NCBI GenBank assembly: GCA_009731375.1
Contig: BJOX01000247.1
Span: 128,168 to 192,167 of the forward strand
Origin: Paulinella micropora
Lineage: Eukaryota > Cercozoa > Imbricatea > Euglyphida
Length of the DNA: 64,000 nucleotides
Direction of reading: 5' to 3'
Below are positions 8,160 to 17,464 of this stretch, one piece after another. Under the pieces are notes generated by a model. It saw nothing but the letters and a program-made list of their open reading frames with translations. It did no database searches and was not told the DNA's origin. A program made the position numbers and the translations under genes. Position 1 is the first letter of the stretch. The number at the start of each line of letters is the position of its first letter.

Positions 8160-9421
8160 ATGGCCACTCACCAAAGAAATTTAGTCGCCCAAAACCCAGA
8201 CGGCGACTTCGTAAATGTCAAAGTCGGGTATGACGGACACATTGAATCCAATAATATGAAAACCGCCTTTGGTGAAGCATTAACCAGTTCATTAACACCA
8301 GTCTTACAGGAAATCTTTCCCTACACAGTTAATACAAGGATATGGTCGCTAACTCAAACTGATGCGACCGTAGCATTTAATGCGAATATGGCTGAATTGA
8401 AAACAGAAACGAAAGCTACCGCAGATGCCGTTATGGTAAGCAAAAAAAAAAAAAAAAAAAAAATTACAGAACGGGTATGGGTGTTTTAGCTCGCTTCACC
8501 GCCTTATGGAATACAGACGAAACGAAAGATTATCATTCATTTATCGGAATAGGTGATAGTGATGCGACTAACGGATTCTATTTCTACAAAACAAAAGATG
8601 ACGGAATGAATATTCTCCATACCAAAGCAGGAGTGCCTACCTTGTTTCCACAAGCGGGATGGAATGACCCGTGTAATGGAACAGGCGATATGCCTAATAT
8701 GGATTGGACCAAAGGGAATGTATTTCAAATTCAATTTCAATACTTGGGCTTTGGTGCTATTAAGTTTTCAATTGAGAACCCGAATACAGGCGAATTCCAG
8801 CTAGTCCATATGATTAAGTATGCAAATGCCAACACTGGTGTCAGTCTGCGGAATACAACTCTACCATTTGTGGCTCGTATCTACAATGTCAATCCAGGAA
8901 CTGGAATACAAAGTTTGAAAACGGCTAGTTGTAGTATGTTTATTGAGGGACCCAACACTGTCAATTCAAGCATAACAAACGAAGCGGAAGGAGATGAAAA
9001 GGCGAGCACCACTGAAAGTCCAATTCTCAGCATAAAAAATAAAACAACTTTTAATGGTGTGACCAATTATTCAATTGTTTATCCATCTCTCGTTAGCATA
9101 TCAAACGAAGACACCAAAGTTAATATAGTGCGGATTGTGAAAACAACTGGAACACTTACGGCGGAGAACTTCGCGGATATTGATACCAAAACTTCAATGG
9201 TATCAAAGGATACCGCTGCGACTGCCGTTGGTGGTGCCACTATAACGGATGTCATCCTTAAACTTTATGTTAATGCTACTTCTAGCCAGCTTATTGACCT
9301 GCGAACTTATGACATACAACTCGCTCCTGGCGAAAATCTAACATTTTTACAAAAGTCTGTATCTACTGTCGCGAATGGGGGAAATGTGAGTGTTATAGTT
9401 AATTTCGTAGAAGACCATTGA
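8160..9421 (+). pseudogene. Fibre-like virion protein, split at a 22-A run
   Basis: The N-terminal frame from ATG 8160 (MATHQRNLVAQNPDGDFVNV) runs into 22 consecutive A at 8442-8463 and then shifts. The downstream frame resumes NYRTGMGVLARFTALW and stays open to TGA 9421. Signature segments are GVLARFTALW, GIGDSDATNGFYFY and FQIQFQYLGFGAIKF. Similar segments occur, as I recall, in tail- or fibre-type proteins of aquatic viruses; this family assignment is from memory. The total is about 420 codons, rich in N, T and S. It follows the capsid gene and starts just after a stem-loop repeat. A host-attachment role is inferred. Confidence 0.6.
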
Positions 9422-9498
9422 TGTGAATATATATTTATTTTTGTAATAATTTTTCCTAATATAATAATATAGTAATATCGTCTATCAACGTAGGAGAT

Positions 9499-10134
9499 AT
9501 GTATACTCGTAAGTTGTATATTGTGGGTGGTAGGCGGTTTCTAACAAAAACATCTATCAAATCCTACATAAGAAGAATGATAAACAAATATAACGATGGT
9601 GAAGTGCTGAACCCAGAAGATGGCAATTTCGTGCGAGACCTAATAACCCATCACCCTTGTCTAAAAGATGGCATCATTGATGTTGAAAGTAATTTGACCA
9701 CGGGGAGAAAACACTTTCGCGTAAGTGGTAAGCCGTTTTCGTGGAATTGCTGTGTTGACCTCATAGGCCTTAGCAAATTAAAAAAAATGGCCAGAGTGAT
9801 AAAAGAAGCGAGCAGGAATACGATAAGACCTCAAATACAAGAATATCTTGATATCGTGGCTATTGATGTATTCGTAGAACCCAGATACATATGCGAAATA
9901 AGTGATGATATATATGAGCGGGTTGATGTCCACGTAGACCACCACTTTGACATCATACAACTCAAAGGCATCCTTCAACAATACCTTGAAGTGAATAGAG
10001 AATTAGAAGTTGAAGACGGTTTATTGAAAGAACCGCATTTTACCAAGTTCAGCGAGTTCCATAAACAGAAAGCAATACTGCGAATTATAAAAAAAGAAAT
10101 CAATATTAGAGGAAAAATGTATCTCTTACGGTAA
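9499..10134 (+). CDS. DUF3223/DCL-like protein
   Basis: A 211-residue protein, intact, from ATG 9499 to TAA. Residues about 15-100 fit the DUF3223 pattern: FLTKTSIKSYIRRMI, then EDGNFVRDLITHHP, then FSWNCCVDLIG. In plants this domain occurs in DCL proteins linked to plastid rRNA processing; it is also found in large DNA viruses. The C-terminal half is charged and unassigned. Its 3' end overlaps the convergent ExoX-C-like gene by nine bases. The viral function is not known. Confidence 0.65.
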   Translation: MYTRKLYIVGGRRFLTKTSIKSYIRRMINKYNDGEVLNPEDGNFVRDLITHHPCLKDGIIDVESNLTTGRKHFRVSGKPFSWNCCVDLIGLSKLKKMARVIKEASRNTIRPQIQEYLDIVAIDVFVEPRYICEISDDIYERVDVHVDHHFDIIQLKGILQQYLEVNRELEVEDGLLKEPHFTKFSEFHKQKAILRIIKKEINIRGKMYLLR

Positions 10135-10403
10135 ATACCTCTTCAATTCGTCTTTATTTTGGACCCAAGGCTGACGAACTAACCATTCAATATATGACTT
10201 ATCAATCTTTGCGATGTCTTCTATTTTTTTCCCTTGTATTTCCCGAAATGAAATGTGTCTTTCGGTTGAGCATTTCTCATTTCTTCAATCGCTTTTATTT
10301 CGTCGTGGATTACCTTCTGAACATCTTCCAACGAGAAGGATTTTTTTTCGCCTTCAATGGAAAGTTTTTGGAACTTCTCGCACAGTCTTGTAAGGGTGGA
10401 CAT
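10126..10403 (-). pseudogene. Small protein with ExoX C-terminal-like motif, frameshifted
   Basis: The first frame (MSTLTRLCEKFQKLSIEG) is helical and ends HFGKYKGKK followed by a stop. One base shift in the seven-A run gives IEDIAKIDKSYIEWLVRQPW and ends at the TAA complementary to 10126-10128. FGKYKGKKIEDIAKID ... YIEWL matches the short C-terminal module of ExoX-like exonucleases, here without the nuclease domain. The product is about 92 residues. Upstream is a TATATA-like element a few bases before the ATG. Role unknown; DNA binding is a guess. Confidence 0.55.
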
Positions 10404-10474
10404 AGTAGGTGTATATAGTATGGAGTATAAAAAAATAAAAAATTAAATAATAAATATAGGATACACTTTGCGAG

Positions 10475-11209
10475 ATGAGTGAGTGGATTAAATTCGTAAA
10501 GGCTTACTCAGCTAAACACGGTATAACCTATGGTGAAGCATTGAAGAAAGCTGGTAAGGAATGGAAAGGACAAGCCCTTTCAAACCCTCGGCGGGGTCGT
10601 AGGGGGAGCAGGCCCCTACAAGGAAGCAGTGCTGAGTTGTCGGAGGATGTCTATTTGTCGCGGTCAGAAAGAAAGGGTGCTGATGGTTGGAAACCAGTCG
10701 CGAGCAAAGAAAAATCAACGGTGTATGAAAAAGATGGTAAAGCTATTGTGGCATTTAGAGGAAGTGCGGATAAAAGGGACCTATTAACCGATGTCGCATT
10801 GGTGAAGGGAGTATTAAAAAGAACTCCAAGATATAAAGAAGAGCAGAAGCTGGTTAATGAAGTCATAAAGAAATATGGTAAGGATAATGTAGAGCTAACG
10901 GGTCATAGTCTTGGAGGAACGATAGCAAAAGATTTAAGTAGGCAGACTGGCGTAAAGGCTACAACATACAATAAAGGCAGTAGCACAAAAGACCTCATTG
11001 AAGGAGTTATTGACAGAGTGGCTGTGAAAGTAAATCCAAAAGGTAAAAGGGCAAAGACTGCGAAGCTAACGACGAACTACCGAACCGCATTTGACCCCGT
11101 ATCATTGTTAGGGGCTACGGTGGTAAATACTAAGTTAGTGAAGCCGACGAGGGATGTTCATACGATTAGAAGCTTCAAAGGTAAAGGGGCCAAAAAAATT
11201 TATTTATGA
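10475..11209 (+). CDS. Class 3 lipase-like protein
   Basis: A 244-residue intact protein. Residues 1-30 (WIKFVKAYSAKHGITYGEALKKAGKEW) form a short helical module often seen at the N-termini of viral proteins. The alpha/beta-hydrolase part has VAFRGSAD and the nucleophile elbow GHSLGG with Ser145. FDPVSLL probably supplies the acidic residue and DVHTIRSF the His. The triad looks complete. Lipases are known PLV cargo and may help entry or exit by cutting membrane lipids. A GC-rich palindrome at 10599-10619 adds an in-frame basic insert (RRGSRPLQG). It is convergent with the polymerase gene, with three bases between stops. Confidence 0.75.
   Translation: MSEWIKFVKAYSAKHGITYGEALKKAGKEWKGQALSNPRRGRRGSRPLQGSSAELSEDVYLSRSERKGADGWKPVASKEKSTVYEKDGKAIVAFRGSADKRDLLTDVALVKGVLKRTPRYKEEQKLVNEVIKKYGKDNVELTGHSLGGTIAKDLSRQTGVKATTYNKGSSTKDLIEGVIDRVAVKVNPKGKRAKTAKLTTNYRTAFDPVSLLGATVVNTKLVKPTRDVHTIRSFKGKGAKKIYL
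10599..10619. repeat. GC-rich short palindrome, copy 4
   Basis: GTAGGGG and CCCCTAC arms with a GAGCAGG centre, inside the lipase gene. It differs from the copy at 4336 by one base. Confidence 0.65.
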
Positions 11210-11212
11210 CTT

Positions 11213-14200
11213 TCATAATTCATTTGATAATCCAATATCGTTCAAGCAGGTGGCACGACTTAAAGCAACATATAACAAATTCATTGACAGTAAGTCTAGA
11301 TTTATCCACACTGGTGTTGTTCGGCCTTGTGAGCAGTGGATGGTGGATGAGAATGTCGGCTAGATGTCAGCATACGGTTTCTTGTCTGGTATCGTTTTTT
11401 TTCTATCAAATTTCTGCTCAATATTGTCAATCGTAATGAATATATGTTCTTTGGTATCCCTAGTAATAGTGTGAATATTGCCGTTATGAACAACCTTTGT
11501 ATTACAACGAAGCACGACCTGATGACCTGTTTTAAGTTGTTTATTTTGTAGCATTTTGTTATTGCTTCATTAACATTGTTGTTAGAGTGATGTAATATTA
11601 AAGGTGGGTTTTTGTCAGTCGGTTTCGGGTGTGGCTTAACTTGCTTATTAAGAGCATCTAATTCTTCAAGTGTTAGTATATTAAGTAGGCAGTCTTTTGC
11701 TCTGTGTTGGCTAAGCTCATTACCGCCGACCTTGTAATAGTCTTCTACCTTATTTAAGATAGATTGTAGAACTAGGTCTTTGGCCTGTCTGTAATTTGTA
11801 TCAAGATTTATTTTTTTTAATAGCTTGAAAGTTTTTGACTTGTGGAATGGTTCTGATGTTGGGTCTGGGCAAGGAAGCTGTGCTAAGTGGCCAAACAGAA
11901 TAATTGATATACCGCCGAATGGTCTGTTGATTTTGGTGTATTTTCTGAGCATATGGTCCAGACTTTCTAAATTCTTGGAGGTAAGCATAGAAACTTCATC
12001 AATGGTTATTCTGTGATTAATTGCTTCTTCGCCCACTGGTATCGGTAGCGGTAGTCTATGATATAACATTGTTAGTATTTTTTGGAGTGTATATTCAGAA
12101 TTAATAACTTGGCGGGCATTGTGTGTCATAGCGGTTGATAAAGTCTTTTTGTCTTTGAAATGTGTGTTAGTGTATTTTGATGGCTGACCAGTTAGGTATT
12201 TAATCATTTCAGATTTACCCGTTCCAGCTTTGCCGTGAATGAGTAATAATTCTTGTTCTGGTAAAGGTTTGTATTCGTCTTTGGTGCTATAATCTGGAAG
12301 CTCTGTATCCTCAAAGGCGGAGAACTCTGGATATTGTTTATGTGGTGTTTCGAAGAATTTTTGTAATTGTAGTATGTCTTTGAAACCGCTATGTCGCTGG
12401 TATGTTATCCGTGGTTCGCCATTTATGTAGGAAACGAAACAAGTCATATTCAGTTGTGGGGCAATGAACTCATCCTGTTCTAAAACTTCGGGACGAAATT
12501 TTTTTCCTGTTTTCATATATTCACCTTCGTATGCGATACTGTCTGTATTAGAATATAACAAAGTCCGCCCAGTATTTACAAGCTTTAACATTTGGTTATG
12601 AAGAACTATCTTTTGATATGCTAGCACGTAGCCAGTTAAATGAGACATTTGAAATATGTTGTCTGTTGGGTTTGTATCTTGGTATGTGTATATCATTCGC
12701 TCTGGTAGTAGGTCGTCCTTCATTTCGGCATACTTATTTTTATCGTATTTAACTCGTTTCAGGAGCAATAACCTATATCCTTTTTCTTTCATCATAAAAT
12801 GTATTCGCTCGTTGTATGTTTTTGAAATGGTAGATACTTGCTGAGTTCGGTGTATGTTAGTATTGAGAGAGCCTACTAGTAAGTTGGTTGCTTTGGCTAA
12901 GGTGTCGTGTTCAAAGCCAGGCTTATCAAAGTAATAATCTTGCATATTTGATATGTGTTCTGAAAAGGTTTTGAAGGGGTTGAAGTGGTCGTCTGCTACA
13001 TAGAGTCTCTTAATAAATATCGTAACCCCTTGGTCAAACATATACAACAATGCGGGTATGGGTTGGCATTGGGTTCCCTTTGTGGTGTAGCCGTTGAAGA
13101 AGGTTGGCACTGTGAGGTGCTTTTGGTCGTAATCAAAAACCGCATAACCGTGTAGATGTTTAAGTTTTTTGTAGTATTCTTGTGTCATATTTTGGTTTAT
13201 ATTAATTATGTTGCGAGGAGCAATCGGGTATTGATTGAAGTATGACGACATTTCCCCTAGATTACCTAACGAAGCATTTGTATAAGCTTTTACCATATCA
13301 ATCTGGTGTATCTTATTGGGGTTTTGGTGTGATGTTTAAAGATATGATGAAAGGGTATTTGACCAGATTTTATGTGTCGTAATATATTAGGTTCAGTAAT
13401 TTGTGTATGGAACTTAGGTTTATGTTTTTCTATGAGAGTAAATATAAATAATTGTTTGAAGTATGATGGTAATGACCAAGCGGGAGTATCTTTGGGAACG
13501 AATGATGCATGTTTGAAACGGTCTAAGCATTTGTAGTTGAGTTTGTTTTCTTTATCTACTATTCCTACAATATTTCCAGATTGGTCTGTCATTGAGTAGC
13601 ACTCCTTATGTTCTAATTCAAGTTTGGTTTGTATATTGTTGAGTTCTTCCTGTGATATCCATTTGTTCTCGTATTGGTTCGTAGATAGTTTCACATTACT
13701 TGCTTCGTGGTTAGTAGCATATTGGGGACGTGGCTGGTATGTTTTCGTTAATATCGTATAATAGCTCAATAGATTTTATTTGTTGGATACAGATGTCTTT
13801 TTGTTTTCCTTTTATTAATGTGGCGTGATAATCATTACATCTGATTATTATCTGTTTTGGGTATTCCTTAGTAGATGCTCGCCACAGTATATTCATACCA
13901 TCAAATACATAAATCCTACATCGGATGAAGTCTTCCATTTCGTCAAGGTCCTTTGCTGTGGCATATTTGATATCCTTAAAGCGGTCTAGTATCACACTAT
14001 CTCGCTTTCGTTTTCTATTGTTTGGGTTTGGAAAGTCTTTCATAATACATTCTAGCACACAGTTTATTTCACCCTGTGCCATTGGTATGACAGCATTATT
14101 TAGCGGATTAACTTGGTCAATTGTAATAACTTTAAGGTCTTTGTCTTCTCTTTGTTCGTAAAACCTTGCTTGCCGTTCTACAAAGTNNNNNNNNNNCCTT

Positions 14201-14537
14201 GCTTGTCGTTCCACAAAGTTTCTAACCGCATTAATTGACCGCTTTAATTCGTTAGCTCTGTATATTCCTCTGACTGGTCCGTGATATCCTTCATAATCCA
14301 GATGAACGAGATAGCTTGTATTTGGGTTTAGCTGTTGAAGGCGAGCTTCCCATCCTGGGGCATATGGTATAACGAGTGAGTTATTTCTGCCGACGAGTTC
14401 AGGATGGCCACCTTTATAATCCTTAGTGCGGTTGGAGTTGTAATGAGATACCATCGTCTTTTGCCTCTAGGCCTGATGTAGTCTCCTCGTCGCTCAATAT
14501 GGTAGAGCGGAAATAGTTCTGGTTGGTATTGGTCCAT
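11213..14537 (-). pseudogene. DNA polymerase-helicase fusion (TVpol plus SF1/Pif1-like helicase)
   Basis: A minus-strand gene of about 1,100 codons, broken by frameshifts near 14455, 13750, 13295 and 11530, a TAG at 11360-11362 and a 10-N gap at 14187-14196. The middle has a family-B-like palm motif C, LLYSNTDSI (about 12538-12555). The helicase part has Walker A GKAGTGKS (12211-12234), Walker B ITIDEVSML, motif III-like FGHLAQLP, TNYRQ, and after the TAG the C-terminal motifs STIHCSQGRT and LYVALSRAT. This arrangement matches replication proteins of TVS1-type PLVs. The N-terminal third is unassigned. Start taken at ATG 14537; ATG 14454 is an alternative. Each piece is well conserved, so the breaks look recent or artefactual. 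Confidence 0.75.
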
Positions 14538-14648
14538 TGTATATAGATAGGCAGGATAATTTTTTTGAAAAATAATTATTTAATGCTTTACATGTATATA
14601 TGGGATTTATTTAGATGTAAAATACTTACCAAAAAAAAATATTGAGGA

Positions 14649-14852
14649 TTAATTTGACTTACTCAGTCGCTCTTTTAACTCCTGTATCTTCCTTTTGTAT
14701 TCTTCTATATCTTGTGTATATTGTATTAACTTCTGTGCTTTGGCTCGCCGTTCTTCGTTTAATCTAGCTTTATTACGGTAATAGTAGGCGAGAGATTTCT
14801 CATTATTCCTTTTTCTCCTTGCGTCTCCTTCATATATCTTTGGTCGTGGCAT
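14649..14852 (-). CDS. Small basic coiled-coil (bZIP-like) protein
   Basis: A 67-residue protein with a basic N-terminal half (RRKRNNEKSLAYYYRNKARL) and a leucine/isoleucine-spaced charged helix (EEYKRKIQELKERL). The layout resembles a basic region plus zipper, so DNA binding and dimerisation are plausible. Its ATG is followed upstream by CTTATATAT, where the G+C-rich block begins nine bases away. The lost upstream sequence appears to continue at 44370, beyond the block, so its promoter is probably separated from it. Confidence 0.55.
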   Translation of the reverse strand: MPRPKIYEGDARRKRNNEKSLAYYYRNKARLNEERRAKAQKLIQYTQDIEEYKRKIQELKERLSKSN

Positions 14853-14861
14853 CTTATATAT

Positions 14862-16626
14862 CTGCCGGCCCCGGTAGTGCCGGCAGTTCCAGGCTGAACT
14901 CGATGGTCTCGAGCCGCAACCGCCGTCCGCCGTTGACCGCGTACAGGTCCGCGCGGGGGTGCTGCGACGGGGCAGCCAGCCCGCAGAGCCAGCTTTCTTT
15001 CCCAACTTCACGGCAGTCTGCCTCGGCGCTCTGCCACTCGCGCCCCACCGGCGGAGCCCGCAGGCTGAATTCGAGCGAAATTCGTGGCGCCGAGGACGCG
15101 AGCCGACGACGACGTGCACCCCCGGGCAAGAGCAGTAGCCTGACGACCTTGGCGTCGGTAGCGTTGCAGGGCAGCCGTGTTGTCAGGTCAGTGCAGTTTT
15201 GTTGCGAGACGTTGCCAGCCGCGAGTAGCAACTGGTTCTGTAACTGGAGTTTGAATTCTAGTGGCAGGCGCGCCGTCTGATTCCGTTGCAGCCCTAGCCA
15301 TGAGAGCGTGCGTGTGCGCTGCAGCCACAGCTGGCCCCCCAAGTACTGCCGTCCGTCCTGGAGGCGCGTGAGTTGGCAGAGCGACGCGTACAAGAAGTCG
15401 AGCCCGAGCAGCGAGGCCGACAGCGAGCCGTTGGAAGACAAGGCCGAGGGGAACGGGCCCGCCGGTAAGATCCCGCCTGTGCGACAGTGGTCTTCTAGAT
15501 ACAGGAGTTGCAGTTCCTCGTAAATCAGGTCCGTGGGCTCCCGCTGCAGGAGATCGTTGGCGGCGACCACTACGCGCAGGACAGGCTCGGGCTGGCCGCC
15601 CGGGGACAGAGCCAGCCCGAGCCCGGATAGATCGCGCCTGATCACTGGGCCGATGGGCATCATCGAGGAGGCTACGGAGAGAGAGGGGCTGGCGGTCGGA
15701 GAACGAGTGTCTGAGCCAGAGGTAGTGGCGGAGGCGGTAGGCGTCGCGGAACGGCTCGCCGAGGTGGTTGCGGAGACGGTAGGGGTTGTGGAAAGAGTGT
15801 TTGAGATAGAGGTAGTGGCGGAGGCGGTAGGGGTTGCAGAAAGAGTGTTTGAGATAGTGGTAGTTGCGGAGACGGTAGGCGTCGGGGAAGGGCTCGCCGA
15901 GCTCGAGACAGTTACGGAGGGGCTGACTGTCTTGGAAAGGCTCATCGAGCTCGAGGCTGAGACTACGGAAACGGTAGGGGTCGCGGAAGGGCTCGTCGAG
16001 CTTGAGGCTGCGACTACGGAGACGGTAGGGGTTGCTTGTTCTTGCCCCTCTCCTTGTCCCTGTCCTTGTCCCTGCCCTTGTCCCTGCCATTGTCCCTGCC
16101 CTTGTCCCTGCCCTTGTCCCTGCCCTTGTCCCTGCCCTTGTCCCTGCCCTTGCCCCTGCCCTTGTCCCTGTCCTTGCCCCTGCCCTTGTCCCTGTCCTTG
16201 CCCCTGCCCTTGTCCCTGTCCTTGTCCCGAGGCGGTTGCGGAGACGGTAGGAGTCACGGAACCGGTGGTTGAGCTCGAGGCTGAGACTACGGAGACCGTA
16301 GGGGTAGCGGAGAGGCTCGCCGAGGTAGATGTGGAGACCTTAGGGGTCGCGGAACGGCTCGCCGAGGCGGTTGTGGAGACCGTAGGTGTCGCGGAACGGC
16401 TCGCCGAGGCGGTTGCGGAGACCGTAGGGGTCGCGGAGAGGCTCGCCGAGGCGGTTGTGGAGACCGTAGGCGTAGCGGAGAGGCTCGCCGAGGTAGTTGT
16501 GGAGACCGTAGGGGTCGCGGAACGGCTCGCCGAGGTAGTTGCGGAGACCGTAGGCGTAGCGGAGTTTACAGGCGACTTGCTTTTAGACATACTTTTGGCT
16601 GGTGGGACAGTAGCGGCTTGATCCAC
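14862..16626 (-). CDS. Mucin-like Ser/Thr repeat protein, 3' end cut by the junction
   Basis: The N-terminal two thirds consist of degenerate repeats on the theme SATPTVSATTSAS, interrupted by about 30 Gly-Gln dipeptides. The C-terminal domain of about 230 residues is not repetitive and has NQT, NVS, NCT and NAT, possible N-glycosylation sites. This fits a surface or secreted heavily glycosylated protein. No ATG precedes the GTG at 16626; the first Met codon is at 16588-16590, and no signal peptide is visible. The coding frame runs through the left junction into PLV DNA and stops at once, so the true C-terminus is missing. Confidence 0.55.
16038..16228. repeat. 12-bp minisatellite in the mucin-like gene
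   Basis: Tandem CCTGCCCTTGTC-like units, about 15 copies, reading Gly-Gln repeats on the minus strand. Confidence 0.85.
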
Positions 16627-17188
16627 TCCTGTGTTCCCGCTGCTATCCTCATCTAAATTCGTACCTTGGTTTTGATTTGTCTGTGTGCTGGCGCTCGCTG
16701 CGCTATTTTGCAGGACTAGAAAATGATCACACTCTCCAGGAAACTAGACGCCTGAGAATTTTCCTAACCAAAATGTCTTTCCTGCCGTACGATCCAGTCG
16801 GTCGATTTGTTTTCAAATTATTATTTCTCTCTTTTCTTGTTTTTTTTACAATTTTGTTCTTGTCTTGTTGGCTCTCTATCTGTGGCAGCCACAATCCAAT
16901 TTCCCCTTCCCACACCCTTTCCCCCGCCCCCACTCTCGTCGCCTGTACCAAAAGGTTGTGCTAGCAAGAAACAAAAAAAAAGGGCAAAAGGCTTGGGCGG
17001 GGAGAGGAACAACGAAATGATTTCTGCTTTCCTTTACTTTGTCAATAGCCCTGCTTTGGAATCGAGCAACAACGTGTAGAAAGCAAAAGGGCTTAACAGC
17101 GATTTTTTCTCCTCCGACGTTTCCCTCCTTCTGAACACTGCCACAAAAAAGGGCAGACCACACGGTCGACGTGCTTCTCTTTGTCATG
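16627..17188. other. Intergenic region without a supported gene
   Basis: Lower G+C than the flanks, with T- and A-runs. It contains GTGCTAGCAAGAAAC at 16958-16972, repeated at 24107-24121. Overlapping ORFs on both strands lack protein-like composition. Confidence 0.4.
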
Positions 17189-17464
17189 GAGATTCCAGCG
17201 CCTTGGGTGCACGGGGCTCGTCGGTTGACAGCAGACGAAAAAAAACATATCTTTACCTGCGGGGTCTGCGCAGGCGGTGAATTGCCGATAGGAATGTTGA
17301 CGCACGCCCCGGACCGGATACAGCTCTGGCGGCCGGTGCCCGCGTGTGGCGCTTGCCTAGCGCAGCCTAGAGGCTGGCCAACCAAAGGGGACCCTAACCT
17401 CAAAGGCGATGCGAGGGGTACCTTAGGACACACTGTCTTTGCCGTAGCCGTCGATGACGCATGA
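17189..17464 (+). CDS. Small zinc-ribbon-like protein
   Basis: A 91-residue ORF starting MEIPAPWVHGARRL. It has two cysteine pairs, CGVC and CGAC, about 40 residues apart, as in a zinc ribbon. Its TGA overlaps the ATG of the next gene in the arrangement ATGA (17461-17464). That could be real overlap or a one-base frameshift splitting a single protein of about 800 residues. No family recognised. Confidence 0.45.
   Translation, partial: EIPAPWVHGARRLTADEKKHIFTCGVCAGGELPIGMLTHAPDRIQLWRPVPACGACLAQPRGWPTKGDPNLKGDARGTLGHTVFAVAVDDA

Noticed and set aside
9499-14852. PLV integrase
   Set aside because: No DDE or tyrosine-recombinase motif was found in the PLV part; the only recombinase belongs to the retroelement at 49.4 kb.
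15188-16621. Long ORFs on other frames of the mucin-like gene
   Set aside because: They are shadows created by the repeat and high G+C; their proteins are monotonous CPCP, LVPA or R-rich.
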